Shown here: one piece after another, positions 21,770 through 32,789 of the stretch
Position numbering within the stretch: the first letter of the stretch is position 1
How the letters are laid out: each line of letters starts with the position of its first letter
DNA from: Liopterus haemorrhoidalis
Taxonomy: Eukaryota; Arthropoda; Insecta; Coleoptera; Dytiscidae
Assembly: GCA_963971575.1 (NCBI GenBank)
Contig: OZ020620.1
Location: forward strand, 43,810,924-43,874,923
Length of the DNA stretch: 64,000 bases
Reading direction: 5' to 3'
Translations under genes and position numbers: made by a program
Notes under the pieces: model-generated
What the model saw: the letters and a program-made list of their open reading frames with translations, nothing else
The model's database searches: none
What the model was told of the DNA's origin: nothing

Positions 21770-22084
21770 GATAGTATAACTGGCCGATTGTAAATTGTAT
21801 TAACAGTTATAATTTATTGATTTATTTATAAATATTAAATAAATATAATTTCAGGAATAACAGGAATTAGTTTATTTAATTTATTAATTTAATGAAAAAT
21901 TTTAAGAAAATGGTTTTCTGCCATTTCGGCCAAACCAATTGCATCCTAAAGATAAGGGGTGACTAATAATTTTCTAAAAATTTTCATTTTATTTTATAAA
22001 ATTCTTATAACAAATGCACAATTTATTTTATATATTGCACATTTAAATTTTAGTGGTTCTTTATATATCTCGTCTATCAGCTGA

Positions 22085-22130
22085 CAAGTTTCGAATTACT
22101 TTAATTCTTCATCAGAGCTACAATAGTATA
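22085..22130 (-). mobile_element. Penelope-like 3' motif (short relic)
   Basis: The minus strand reads CTCTGATGAAGAATTAAAGT then AATTCGAAACTTGTCAG. The CTGATGA and GAAAC boxes flank a GAATT/AATTC stem, the same arrangement as 3405-3515 and 63735-63780. The surrounding sequence is not recognisable as Penelope. Confidence 0.45.
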
Positions 22131-23177
22131 GGATATAAAAAAAGATGGCTAGGAATAGGGAAGAGTGAAAATGGATCATGGAGGATGCTTTACTCTGTCT
22201 ATGTAACACGGTGGTGATGATGACGACGACGATGAAGAAGATAACGATGACTACTATTCCAGTATATGTTAGGTATACTTATAGCATCAGCAAACAACAA
22301 ACTAATATATCTAAGAAGATGTTGCCATCAGGGTTTAGTGCTTCAAAAAGAAGTTAAATAAGATTACTCTGATTTATGACAGTATCCAAATATTTGAAGG
22401 AACATAGTCTCAAAGGTAGTACCATTGACCTGGAAGCCATTTCTTCAGGTCTACGTGGCAATGTATATAAATGGTTATAGAAATTTTATTGCAAATAAAT
22501 TATTTTAAAATCTACCTTTATCGTGGAAGTTTTGTTAAAATCTCTGCTCTGACAATAATGGCAGTACGAGTAAAACATTACGTAGCAGGCGTGCGTAACG
22601 ATACTTTAAAGAACTTCTCTAGCAAACAACAACTAACATTTATCATTTTATAAACTATTAAACTATTTTAAAAGAAAAACTTAGTGCATCCAACCATAAT
22701 GACAAATCCAAACTAAACGTACTATTACTTTATAAACTGAGCGACAAATTCAATAAGCTTCAATGGAGTGAAAGCCGTTTAAAATTAACAAAGTTATACA
22801 AGAGGTCTAAGGAGAGGCTAGGCATGTTTAGAAGTTCTTGTAGAGTTTATATGCGCACGATTTAACACAGAAAACTACAAGGATGCTGCAACTGTCTCAA
22901 CTGCTATGAATTATTGTCAGCACGAGAGTTTAAACCACCTGAAATGTTTCCTTCTGGAGAAGGAACTTCCAGATCAAGCTTAGATCATTGAATTCGAAAA
23001 GCAGTCACTCGAGAATAAGCGCAGTGTGTTATACAGGATATGTTCTAAAACTTCGAGGACTCTCTAGAATTTTGATAGTATGACCAAACACAGTTTTCAT
23101 TTTAATTTGTCCACTATTGCTATCTCGAGACCTATAAGGGCTATGAGATTAGTTTAACTATACAATAATTGCTATTT
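22131..23177. other. No gene recognised
   Basis: 22213-22255 is a GAT/GAC-rich simple tract that could be a LINE tail. The rest holds nothing assignable. Confidence 0.45.
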
Positions 23178-24450
23178 TATAATAGTCCGAGAGCTAGCAA
23201 CGTTTTCGAGAAAGAATTTTAGGTCGGCTGGTTTTTCGATATTTCCATTTCTTATTGAAGTTAGGTAAGGATGCGGTACGTCTGGCACCTGGGAGCGGTT
23301 GCGTTTACCTGTGCGCATCTCGCCTGTACAGGTAAAAAGAAATGGATATTTTGAAATCATTTTAAGACATTTTTTTTTTATAAAATTTTCTGTCGTTTTA
23401 GCATTATAAATTTATAGTTGCCAGACAGTTTCGTTGTTGCTAACATTGCGCCAGATCTAATTTAAGTAATTAAAAAATAGTAATTTTCAAACCATTTTAG
23501 TATAGCTGTAATTTTAATATGATATAATTCTGTAATCGAAGAATACAATATTAATTTGCCAGACGGAAATTTCGTTGTTTAACTAGGAACCAGACCAATT
23601 TAAGTCCCGGGGATAATAGGTAAGTTAGAAGAGTGTGGCAGCTTATTCGTTGGTTGCGTGAGAGAGATAGCTGCTACAGAGGGCGTTAGAGAGAGACAGG
23701 TTATATAGGTTAGAATTTCATAAAAAAATGGAGCAGAATAATAATTAAAGTAAAATGAGATGAGAACAACTGATAAAAAATATTATTAGCAAAATAAAAC
23801 AAATCATTTATTTTAAATATGTAGGAAATGAAACATAAAATGTAATTCAGTATTTTTATTGAATAATTCTGTCACAATAAAATGTCAGTATCATCGTCAC
23901 TGCTATCATCGTTATCACTCCTTATATCATTATTATTATTGTATTCAGATGTATCTGTAAACCAACTTAAAAAATAGCAGCTGTGATTGTTTTACTGTTA
24001 TCTCTTCTAACTATTCTCCCCGGGACTTCAATGGGTCTGGTTCCTAGTTAAACAACGGAATTTCCGTCTGGCAAATTAATATTGTATTCTTTGATTACAG
24101 AACTATATCCTATTAAAATTACAGCTATACTAAAATGGTTTGAAAAATATTATTTTTTAAATACTTAAATTAGATCTGGCGCAATGTTAGCAACAACGAA
24201 ACTGTCTGGCAACTATAAATTTATAATGCTAAAAAGACATAGAAAACATTATTTAAAAAAAAAATGTCTTAAAATGATATCAAAATATCCTTTTTACCTG
24301 TACAGGCGAGATGCGCACAGGTAAACGCAACCGCTCCCAAATGCCAGACGTACCGCATCCTTACCTAATTTCAATAAGAAAGAGAAATATCGAAAAAACA
24401 GCCGACCTAAAATAAACTTTTTTGTGACGTTGCTCTTAGACTATAAGATT
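23178..24450. mobile_element. Large fold-back element, about 1.27 kb
   Basis: Arms of about 440 bp (roughly 23190-23636 and 24000-24430) are inverted copies. Shared blocks are 'attttaggtcggctg', 'tgcggtacgtctgg', 'cgcatctcgcctgtacaggt', 'gttgccagacagtttcgttg', 'taatttgccagacggaa' and 'gaaccagacc'. The spacer of about 360 bp holds, on the minus strand, a short acidic peptide segment (DNDDSSDDDTD) ending at a stop, possibly coding debris. The tips tagtccgagag and tagtctaagag are flanked by TAA-like bases. Superfamily unknown. Confidence 0.8.
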
Positions 24451-24799
24451 TATTACATTTAATCATGATGAAACTCATTCCGACATGCATTTCGATATGT
24501 AACAAACAAAACAGCCATTGTTGTCAATCAAAAACTCAAGACAGATCTATGAACGACCCCTTCAATCACCTAGAGTGAACAACTAACTAACCTACTAGAG
24601 CAGTGTGCTCCAGCCAATGGTCCGCGGACGAATCATGTAGATGCACACTTTTGTTCATGACTATATAGTACATTTTTTTAGTCGGCGCAGAAGCTAACCA
24701 TGATTTATTTAATATTTACTAGCCCCAATACAACGCTTCTCGCAGCTATTTTGCATACTTCTGAAGAAGCTACCTCGTTGGAATAATCGCTTATAAGAG

Positions 24800-25095
24800 G
24801 AAGATATAGAAATGTTTCCACTTTTGGAAGAATTTTTGATTGCTGCTGATGCCAACCAGAAAGTCATATTCAACATAATAAGTCAACATTTATTTCCCTG
24901 AAAATAAGAATCCTCTTAAAGGTAACATCTGGATTAATAATCCATCATTGGAAGATATAAAGTCATGTGCACTTGATCCTCGTGAAAAAGAAAACCGATC
25001 GAGTGGTCTTCTGATGTCACTCTGGTGTCCAAACATAAAATTCAATCATTGTCTCAATTTTGGAAATCGCTAGAAAAAGAATATCCATCTAGTTT
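24800..25095 (+). pseudogene. ZBED/hAT-related transposase C-terminal scrap
   Basis: Reads LLEEFLIAADANQKVIFNII, later NPLKGNIWINNP, SCALDPREKE, and after a frameshift WSSDVTLVSKHKIQSLSQFW then KSLEKEYPS. The order 'NIWI.NPF ... L...L..KE...LSSD..L..KF....L..FW.....EYP' is the C-terminal half of the domesticated-like ZBED/hAT protein families. It has at least one frameshift and is fused to RT debris at its 3' end. Confidence 0.55.
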
Positions 25096-25430
25096 TTCTT
25101 AGCATGAACATTTTTATTTCGCATTTACTTGTATTTAGTTTAATGCACCATTTTTTAAAGTAATCAGCTCTGTTTTGAACCATGTTTTTTGTAAAAATTG
25201 CCGTATCATCCTCAAACATGGCGATTGTTGCATCTGCTGGAACGGGCATGTCGTGCACAAATACGTTGAATAAAACAGGGCCTAAGACTGATCCTTGTGG
25301 GACTCCTGCTCGTATGTTTTTAATTTCTGATAAGGTGTTATTGATATTTACTTGGAAGCTTCTATTTTTCAAAAAAGATGTTAATATTTTCAAGAGGTAT
25401 GTTGGTTTAGAGTCCTATCTACTCTGCTTC
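25096..25430 (-). pseudogene. Jockey-like RT fragment
   Basis: The minus strand reads FLKNRSFQVNINNTLSEIKN, then AGVPQGSVLGPVLFNVFVHD, MPVPADATIAMFEDDTAIFT and LNTSKCEIKMF. These are the PQGS box and the DD catalytic box (FEDD instead of FADD). It is about a third of an RT domain, open in frame, truncated on both sides and next to a piece of a different RT clade. Confidence 0.85.
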
Positions 25431-25439
25431 ACTATTTAA

Positions 25440-25590
25440 TTATTCCATAATTTGGTCCATTTCTCCTAAGTCGTCAGTAAATAAAAGTATATCGTCGGTG
25501 AAACGTAAATGGTTTAGACGATCTTCATTCATGTTTAAGCCTCGATCTGTCCAATTTTCTCTTTTAAAAACGCTCTCCAATACCATACCA
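25440..25590 (-). pseudogene. RTE-like RT fragment
   Basis: Reads LNMNEDRLNHLRFTDDILLF then TDDLGEMDQIME and a stop. LRFTDDI.LF is the catalytic box in the form used by RTE-clade retrotransposons (LRFADDIVLF). Only about 50 codons remain. Confidence 0.7.
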
Positions 25591-25599
25591 CGTATGTAT

Positions 25600-26289
25600 T
25601 TATGATTATTATTATTAATTCTCGTTTCAAATTTATGAAATTAATTTCAGATTTGATTTGTTATCAGCAGGGCACAATAAATGTTACATTAATCAATTCC
25701 GTATAAATAAATCTTATCCGTCAAACGTCAGATCAGTAATGACTGTTGAAATACATCATTCAACAAAAAAAAAAACTCAATTAGTTTTTTATCAGTCCAA
25801 TTTGATTGACACATATAAAGATTGTCATTAATTTAACTGTAATTCCAAATTGAATATAACTCCACTAATTCTCCAATAAATACACAGCCATTTTTCCACT
25901 GGAACTGCGGCTTAATTCATACGTGACATCGTCATTAAATGTTTATTTAGCGTAATTAAATATTTCATCAATAAATTTATCAATTTATTTCAGCACACAT
26001 AAATTTTAATGAGGCCAATAACCGGACACTGGCCAATGATTGGTAGACCAAACTTGAATATCACTTGTCGCTATCTATTTGCTTTTGTAACTGACATTTT
26101 CACAAATTATTTAAAATGGTGGCGCTCACTGGCGGATTACGCGGTGTGCGGACTGGGCGGATACCTGGGGCCCCATGAGAGAATGGGACCTCGTTGAAGG
26201 TCTAGGAAATAACAAGAAACAACATAAAATATATCAAGATATTTTCGGCGAATTTTTATGATAAAGTTATCCTGTTTAAGAATCAACTA
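25600..26289. other. No feature recognised
   Basis: AT-rich, nothing assignable. A less AT-rich patch at 26110-26200 has no family resemblance. Confidence 0.5.
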
Positions 26290-27540
26290 AAAAAGAAAAT
26301 TATGTGTACTGTAAATATTCACACATTTCAGGGTTTTGTAGGTATTTAATAAGTGTAAGAAGTCAACAGAATGTTGAATGTCTAGGACAAGGTTCTCAAC
26401 CAGGGTGCCGCGGCACCCTGGGGTGCCGCAAGCACATGAAAAGGGTGCCGCGAGCTTTTCAAAATAAATTCGCCGCTATTCTCGGAATCGAAGACAGAAG
26501 ACCGAATCGAAGAAATTTTCGAATGATCTTGAAATACATATTATATAATTGTAATATTATTGTTTTTTTTCCAACATCACAATTATACTTTTGATTGATT
26601 ATACTTGAAATTGACTAAATAGTGACATATTTAATAGTAGGGTGCCGCGAAGATCTCACATTTTGCATAGGGGTGCCTTCACCTAAAAAATGTTGAGAAC
26701 CACTGGTCTAGGACAATATTTTTTTTCTATAATCAAATCAAAATCAACACGTTTTTTGTTCATGATTTTTATTCGTTACTTGAGTACTAAGAGGTTCCAT
26801 TTATATTAAAATATGCCAGTGATTTTTTCTGTATTTTCTTCGTATCCAATTCTTCATTAAATTAATATGTTAAAAAATAACTTTATATTTTTCAATTTCA
26901 GAAACGTATTTCACACTATTAACAATGTTGATTACTAATTAATTATAAGTATTTCGCTACTATGAATGATTTATCTTTGATTTTGAAAATATTTAATTTT
27001 GTCAAAAATATAAAAAATGCAATATTTTTGATGAAAAATTCCTCTCGTAAGTTTATGGTTTAGATCAATGTCCATTACTTAGATTTTTAAATCACCTTTG
27101 CGTTTAAGGGTTCAGTTGGTAATTGTTTTTTTATTTATTTTGTTTTTTATTAAAGAATTTGCATTTACAGGTTTAAACCTAAATAATAGGTAAATAATAA
27201 AATAAAATCACACATAATAATTTTTCAAGAAAATACAATATTAAATAGAATTAATAAAATAAATTATTTCATCCTATTTAGATAATTTTTGGAAAAAAGA
27301 CTACGTTCCGTTCCTTAATCTTCGTCTAAAGACTTTTCTTTTGATACCAAATAATAAAATTTTTAAAATGTATTATATTTTTCAGCGATCCAAAAAATTC
27401 AATACATAATCTGATCAAAAATACCTGTTGAATTGTCGCGGTTCTCATCAATATACATTATTGGGAATATTTTACAACATTTGCGCTCTGGGAAATATTT
27501 TTGGTGAAAATAACACTAAGAAAAAATAAGGCGAGCACCG
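26290..27540. mobile_element. Repeat family X, copy 2
   Basis: Starts 'attcacacatttcagggttt' then 'tgtaggtatttaataagtg' and continues with the X words 'gtgattttttctg', 'tcttcattaaattaat', 'aaaaatgcaatattttt', 'ccattacttagattttt' and 'tttgcgtttaagggt'. It is split by a 318-bp hAT MITE. There is no GACA tract and the right end is diverged. Confidence 0.55.
26388..26705. mobile_element. hAT-type MITE with 8-bp duplication GTCTAGGA
   Basis: Tips CAAGGTTCTCAACCAGGGTG and, inverted, CAGTGGTTCTCAACATTTTT are hAT-like. GTCTAGGA lies exactly on both sides (26380-26387, 26706-26713). The interior has repeated 'gggtgccgcg' words near both ends, some self-complementary (gtgccgcggcac). It is non-coding and inserted in repeat X. 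Confidence 0.92.
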
Positions 27541-28375
27541 TTATTTTGGATGTTTGCCATTGCTGATAGTACTAGGCTAGAATAGTACAATATAATGAGT
27601 ATTAGTATCAAAAAGATATAAACTTCATAAGTTATATAAAATATTTTCGGACGTTTCGGAAACTACTCCACAGACCCGACCACCACCACAGAATACGTAA
27701 TCAAATAGGATCCAGCGTTCATCCATATTGTAAATTATTACTCACATATTTAACTAAAGGAATAATTAATAAAAGTTACTAAACGAAATAACAATAAATA
27801 CTCGGTTATTGTTTCAAAAATATTAATATATCGTATTAATACGTATTTCGGCTTACTAGGCTTGATTCCAGAAGATGGCCGAGTAAACCAAAATATATAT
27901 TTTACCATAATACAAACATTTTTGTTATTCTTTCAAATTAACGATGCTGCAATGAAAATAGATGTTTATATCACGAAGTTAGCCGAGTCTTCTCTATAGG
28001 TAATATGTTCTTGAATGAGACACTTTAGAAAGTGTTACTAATACTGAAAAAACTTCGCCCAATTTTTTAACCGCAAAAGTAAAACACTTTTAAAAAAGTA
28101 TGATAGCGAACTAGTACCACGGCATAACTGAAAAGTGCTGGGTTTATTTATACTTGTACAATGTCTACCCCTTATGCACCATTTTCATGGTAGTGTCAAA
28201 GGCGCGACAGGGGTGAGAGGCGTGGTGTTATATTTACAAGTTCGAATTTCATGGTGGGGTTGGAAGCGTGATAAGTGCGCGTTTTCGGTTTTGACAACAT
28301 TTGTAGCTAACCCAAATCTAACCTAAAAGTTTATACAATTATTTAGAGTAAACGGTTATTCAATTTCATTAAATA
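27541..28375. other. No gene recognised
   Basis: 27845-27895 has 'tttcggcttactaggc' facing 'gatggccgagtaaacc', a stem like that at some Penelope-type ends, but the CTGA(N)GA and GAAA boxes are not intact. 28180-28340 could belong to the 5' side of the adjacent Harbinger relic. Confidence 0.4.
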
Positions 28376-28660
28376 TGTCATCAAATCGAAGGAGACGTCT
28401 AGCTCCTTTTTATGCATATTTAGACTTATTGCGATATGAAGAAAAGCGATGGTGGGTACATCCCATATATACATAGAAACAGAAGGCAACAGGGAGATTA
28501 TTTTACCTTGTTGCAAAAAATGAGACACAAAAAACACAGACAGTTACTTCAATTACAAGAAAAGAATTTAATACACAATCTTTTTTACTTGACATCACAG
28601 TTTAGAATGAAGATTCTGTTGGCCCCTGCTTGGGGGTGTATTATTAGTATACCCACTGCA
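28376..28660 (+). pseudogene. PIF/Harbinger transposase N-terminal fragment
   Basis: Starts ATG and reads MSSNRRRRLAPFYAYLDLLR then YEEKRWWVHPIYT. After a one-base frame change near 28487 it continues RNRRQQGDYFTLLQKMRHKK. The (R/K)RWWVHP....R...G.(Y/F)..L...(M/L)R arrangement is the entry segment of PIF/Harbinger transposases, ahead of the DDE domain. The DDE domain is missing. Several Harbinger-type MITEs lie in the window. Confidence 0.6.
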
Positions 28661-29156
28661 TGACATTTCTGCAGACCAGATATTTGAAACCGATTCCATA
28701 ATAATAAACATTATGACTGCCGACAGCATTGTAAAAGTCGCTATTTCGCTACATCAATTTATTTTTTTAAATTTTTTTTTTAAGAAATTAATGTAAGTGT
28801 CTCGCTAAAGATCTCACCATTCCGAAAAAATATATCTGTTTCTATGGTTTCGACGGTGCGGCCAGCGCTAGAGTTGAAATTTCTGAACTTGCGACACCGC
28901 GCTTGTAACACCGCGCCTACGACACCATGGTACGGGTTTTTTCAAAATAGAGCAATCCTATTGGTTGAATTTCTTGTTCCACGCTTCCAACTCCAGCATG
29001 AAAATGATACATTAGTTACGACCTGCACAAAGTTGTTCATAATAAAAGTGCTCATCAGCTAGAAAATCTAATAGGCCACGTAATCCAAGATAGAGAAACA
29101 TGACGAAACACCATAGGAACTATCGAGATATAGTATTACGGTAAACTATATACCTA
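28661..29156. other. No feature recognised
   Basis: Nothing assignable; 28880-28930 has a short 'acaccgcgc' duplication. Confidence 0.45.
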
Positions 29157-29237
29157 ACGAGAGAAAAGAAAAAAGAGAGAGGGAAAGTAAGAGATAGAAA
29201 GGGAGAAAGAGAGTGAGACAGAGAGAGCGAGAGATCA
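29157..29237. repeat. Purine-only (GA-rich) tract
   Basis: About 80 bp that is almost entirely A and G on the plus strand, mostly GAGA and GAAA words. A tract of this kind could form triplex DNA, but it may be plain low-complexity sequence. Confidence 0.8.
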
Positions 29238-29819
29238 AGCATTTCATCTAAAATATATGTATGGCAATCCAATACAATAATAGCAATCTTTAGTCGAAAT
29301 TGAAAACATGATATTGATACATGAAAATTTACTTTTCGTGCAGAAGATTTACGCTGGCATATTAAGGACGTAACTAAAAATAGAAGGCATTATTTTACAC
29401 ATTACCATCCCCCATCCATAACTCCCTTTGAGTAATTATTGTAAATACCTGACTACAAACTCTGCTTTAATAAGCAATTTATTTCGAAATTTAATTTTTT
29501 TCTTCGTTACTTAATTAGAGTTTATGTTACAAGGAATAGGTTGTGTTTCATTTACTTTCTGTTGCTGTGGTGTAATTTATGAACCCTATTGTTAAAGGAG
29601 AGTGGCTTAAGGAAATATTTTCGAATTTCCATTTCCCCTTATACAGGGTCACTTTTTACTTTCTTATATAGTCTCAAAGTAAAAACTTTGAACAACGGAA
29701 ATTTAAACTTAAGACATAAATCATATTTGGATTATAACATCATCTTTTTAAATAAAGAAGGGAAAGTGGTAAAGTGCAGAGAAAAATTATACTAAAATAA
29801 GCAGTGGACATGCCATTAT
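29238..29819. other. No feature recognised
   Basis: Nothing assignable. Confidence 0.5.
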
Positions 29820-30095
29820 TGACTTTCAGTGTGAATTGCTAAAGCTAATGACACTAAAATTGGTAGCTAGGCAGTCTAAACTGGCCAAGAAAGTACTAGA
29901 AAGGCTGCCTAGAGATAGTACTAGAAACCGAAGTAGAACACATACTCTATCGGTAAAAAGTGTGAAGCGACTGGTCGGGAATTGACTGTAAGTGGCACTG
30001 TACAGAGAACAATAAAGATGCAAAAGGGAGACCTATGTCCAACAGTGGACATCATTGGCTGATTGATAATGATGATGATAATGTTAGTCTCAATA
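29820..30095 (+). mobile_element. RTE-like LINE 3' end
   Basis: Ends 'gggagacctatgtccaacag' then 'tggacatcattggctgattg' and a GAT-rich tail. This is the characteristic 3' terminus of insect RTE-like elements, where the same words encode the protein end E(A/P)YVQQW. The upstream part is too degenerate to translate. 30096-30440 shows nothing. Confidence 0.6.
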
Positions 30096-30562
30096 TTAAT
30101 GCTTTAACTAGACAGAAATCAAAAAGATTGTGCTCCAAGCAAAATGTAATGCAATTGTTTAATGTTATTTCTAATTATTTAATTATCGACCTTGAGATTA
30201 TTTAAGAGTTGAAATTTTTCAGGATTTTTAGGTCAATTAATAAAAAATAAAATTTAAAAAAAGACCGGTTTCGATAAATGTCTTTTTTTGATACTGATAA
30301 TACCAATTACCGGAATGCGATATAGGGATCTGTTTTTCTCTACTAGAGATTATAGAGTTTGCCAATATAATATGAGTCGGATTCCAAGACTGGTCTCACT
30401 CTACAACAACTTAATTAAAATTAACAGGGACATAGATATCTTAACCCTAGCCGGACCAAAATAATTTTGATTTTTTTGTGACCAAAAATGGGTCATACGT
30501 GACCCACTTTTCAAAATGTGTTTAAGACCCATATTTCAAGTTGTATATTTATGTCCACTTAA

Positions 30563-30678
30563 GGGGCCTATTCTGTAACTTTTAACAAGATCTTAAGATG
30601 TTAATTTTACTTGTGCATAGTATGTTTTCATAGTAACCTGTCAATTAAACACCATGTCAAAAATCACAGAATAGGGTC
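30563..30678. mobile_element. PIF/Harbinger-type MITE, 116 bp, nested in piggyBac
   Basis: Tips GGGGCCTATTCTGTAAC and, inverted, GACCCTATTCTGTGATTTT lie between TAA duplications (30560-30562, 30679-30681). GGGCCTATTCTG tips with TAA/TTA duplication are typical of PIF/Harbinger MITEs. Confidence 0.85.
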
Positions 30679-30844
30679 TAAATAATTTAATTTTGAATAA
30701 TAAAAGTGAGTAAAGCATTATAAAAAAAATTATTTATGACATTGCCAACTTACATGACAATCAAAGAGAATTCATAAATGTAATATATAATAATTACATA
30801 GACACAAAAATATAATTACATATAACATATCAGAAGAATTTTAA

Positions 30845-31198
30845 TTATTCTCCATCTTCATCTTTTTGGCAGTAATTGCAAATAATTTGTTTTATTGCTA
30901 TTACAGTTGAATGTCTTGGACAACCGAATTTATTGCATTTGTCACATTTCTTTGAATATTTGTTATCATTTCCATGGCAACTAAAACAACGGCCTCGTTT
31001 ATTTCCTGAACTGCTCGGATCTTTTATAATATTAATAATAATAATATTATAACACAAACAGAACAGTATCTTAGCTCGGTCGATTGAGATATGATGAAAA
31101 AGCAACTGTGAAACTAATAAACTTGTCAAAACTTGCATTATTGCAGGTGTGTAATTACGCATTACGTATTGATATAAGACATTACTAACAAATCCCAA
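30845..31198 (-). pseudogene. piggyBac transposase C-terminus (Cys-rich domain)
   Basis: The last about 50 residues read GNKRGRCFSCHGNDNKYSKK then CDKCNKFGCPRHST and IICNYCQKDEDGE. CxxC, CxxC, CPxH with a preceding KRGRC is the zinc-binding tail that guides piggyBac-family transposases to their terminal repeats. The upstream 65 residues contain VMRNYTPAIMQVL and hydrophobic text but no catalytic Asp motif I can place. The ATG is not native. It is coding debris within 30445-31395. Confidence 0.7.
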
Positions 31199-31399
31199 AA
31201 TCGGGTCAGGCTAGACCCGTACTGTAAAACAAGAAATCGGCTTGATAAAAAAAAAGTTTATCATCATAAAATAAATAGTTATAATATATAAGGAAAAGTC
31301 CTAGTACGACATTAAATAACTCTAAAAAATAAAAGAGTTATTTAAAAAAATTCAACTTTCGGGTCAAATTTGACCCATAAATGGTCCGGCAAGGGTTAA

Positions 31400-31704
31400 A
31401 TACACCTATCAGTAAATTTAAAAGGCAGTTACTGGAATTCTTATAGCAGTAAAATAATAGTATTATTATTATTACTATTTTTTTTTATTACTTCACTAAA
31501 TACCTTTCTAATTATTAATTTCTTTTCAATTAAAATTTTTGAGTATAAATATATGTACTCGTATAATGTACCTGTAATATAATTTATAATATAGTATAAT
31601 TTATAATTATAATCTATGTATTAATATATATGTATAGGTTTGCACGTATGTTACTTGTAATTAGTAGTAGTTGGAGTAGGTATCGATTGAGAACTAATTC
31701 TAAA
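31400..31704. other. No feature recognised
   Basis: AT-rich, with AAT/ATA simple runs. Confidence 0.5.
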
Positions 31705-31930
31705 TGCAGCCGAAAATGCAGTGTATGCATACGTATGCATAGACTGCATTTCGAAAGGTAATATTTGCCATGACAAATGAATAGTGGAACTAGGTTAATC
31801 GGGGGTATAAGTTAATGGATGTCGTAAGGAACCCAGCCAGGTAGAAGAACCTATCTAAATCCTCTACGATGTTCCACTCAACCACGGTGACGACCACGAC
31901 TCCGATTCCATATACGATTACCTTCAAGGT
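31705..31930. repeat. Repeat family Y, copy 2
   Basis: Parallel to 4900-5105: 'ggtaatatttg(t/c)catgac', 'ggaactaggt(c/t)aatcgg', 'ggtataagttaatggatgtc', 'ccagccagg...agaacct' and 'ggtgacgacc'. It includes a palindromic 'tgcatacgtatgca'. Confidence 0.55.
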
Positions 31931-31933
31931 AGA

Positions 31934-32224
31934 CTAAGCAGCAGTCCTCCTGAGCGACGGCACTTCACCAGGCTCCTTGACTATCTGATGGGTCACCCCC
32001 GCTAGAAAGACGGGAGACATTCCCCAGCTCCCAGGGCAGTTCCCATCGAATACTGTTGTAACTAATAAATGTTTAATAAACTTATGGTAAAAACTAGGAG
32101 TTGTATTCCATCCAAACCACCCATGTGACAATATTGTCCAAACATCTTGTTTTAGGACGTGCTCTTTTCCAAATTCCTTGCGGTACTGCTTGGGTTTTTT
32201 ATAGATTTTTATAGTTTTGTCCAT
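31934..32224 (-). other. Unassigned 96-codon ORF downstream of repeat Y
   Basis: The ORF is more balanced in composition than its surroundings (…VLKQDVWTILSHGWFGWNTT…VTHQIVKEPGEVPSLRRTAA) but matches no family I recognise. It ends where repeat Y copy 2 begins and runs up to the mariner fold-back, so it may be part of the same repeat. Probably not a host gene. Confidence 0.25.
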
Positions 32225-32239
32225 TATCCAGTCTTTATA

Positions 32240-32774
32240 TTGGGTTGTTACAGAAGTCCGTTCGTTTTTTTCACCTTGTATTCAATAAAATATACATTAA
32301 AAAAAAAACTTTTATTATCAAATGTTCATTATTTTCTATCACTTTAGACAAACGCTCAGGCAATTTCATAATGTCATCTCTTCAGATGGTTCCATTTTTG
32401 CTCTCGAAAAATCTGTCCAGGTGAATTTTGATATCGTCCACAGATGCAATATTTTTTCCGTTCAGGGAATTTTGTAGAAAGCAGAACAAATGGTAGTCGG
32501 ATGGTGCGATGTCTGGACCATATGCTCCGACTATCATTTGTTCTGCTCTCTACAAAATTCCCTGAACGGAAAAAATATCGCATCTGTGGACATATCAAAA
32601 TTCACCTCTACAGATTTTTCGAGAGCAAAGATGGAACCTTTTGGAGAGATGGCATTATGAAATTGCCTGAGCGTTTGTCCAAAGTGATAGAAAATAATGG
32701 AAAGTTTTTTTGGAATGTATATTTTATTGAATAAAAGGTAAAAAAAAAACGAATGGGCTTATGTAACAACCCAA
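32240..32774. mobile_element. Fold-back made from two inverted mariner ends, 535 bp
   Basis: Tips TTGGGTTGTTACAGAAGTCC and, inverted, TTGGGTTGTTACATAAGCCC lie inside TA duplications. Both halves carry the same end of a mariner element: on the minus strand of the left half and the plus strand of the right half one reads APSDYHLF (left), then IKIHLDRFFESK and IMKLPERLSKVIENN. They meet at about 32520 with a short asymmetric loop. So it is a head-to-head dimer of the transposase C-terminus plus 3' terminal repeat, lacking the rest of mariner. Confidence 0.9.
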
Positions 32775-32789
32775 TATTTTGTATAGATC

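Larger units (their letters stand above)
19578..21850. mobile_element. CCCAGCAAAC family, large form, interrupted copy
   Basis: Begins CCCAGCAAACATTTTTATAC and colinearly follows the reverse of 16487-18041. The terminal unit of about 215 bp occurs twice in tandem (tips at 19578 and 19793). The element is split by a LINE fragment (about 20035-21170) and by a 372-bp member of its own family (21398-21769). Homology to the 1555-bp copy stops near 21850, so the right end is missing. Confidence 0.7.
30445..31395. mobile_element. piggyBac-type deletion derivative, 951 bp
   Basis: TTAA at 30441-30444 and 31396-31399 is the piggyBac target. Tips CCCTAGCCGGACCA and, inverted, CCCTTGCCGGACCA begin with CCCT. 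Subterminal 'gggtca...tgaccca' words repeat near both ends. It carries the C-terminal Cys-rich end of a transposase on the minus strand and a nested Harbinger-type MITE. The catalytic domain is deleted, so it is non-autonomous. Confidence 0.92.

Noticed and set aside
27845..27895. Further Penelope hammerhead-like motif
   Set aside because: A stem exists but the CTGA(N)GA and GAAA boxes are not intact.
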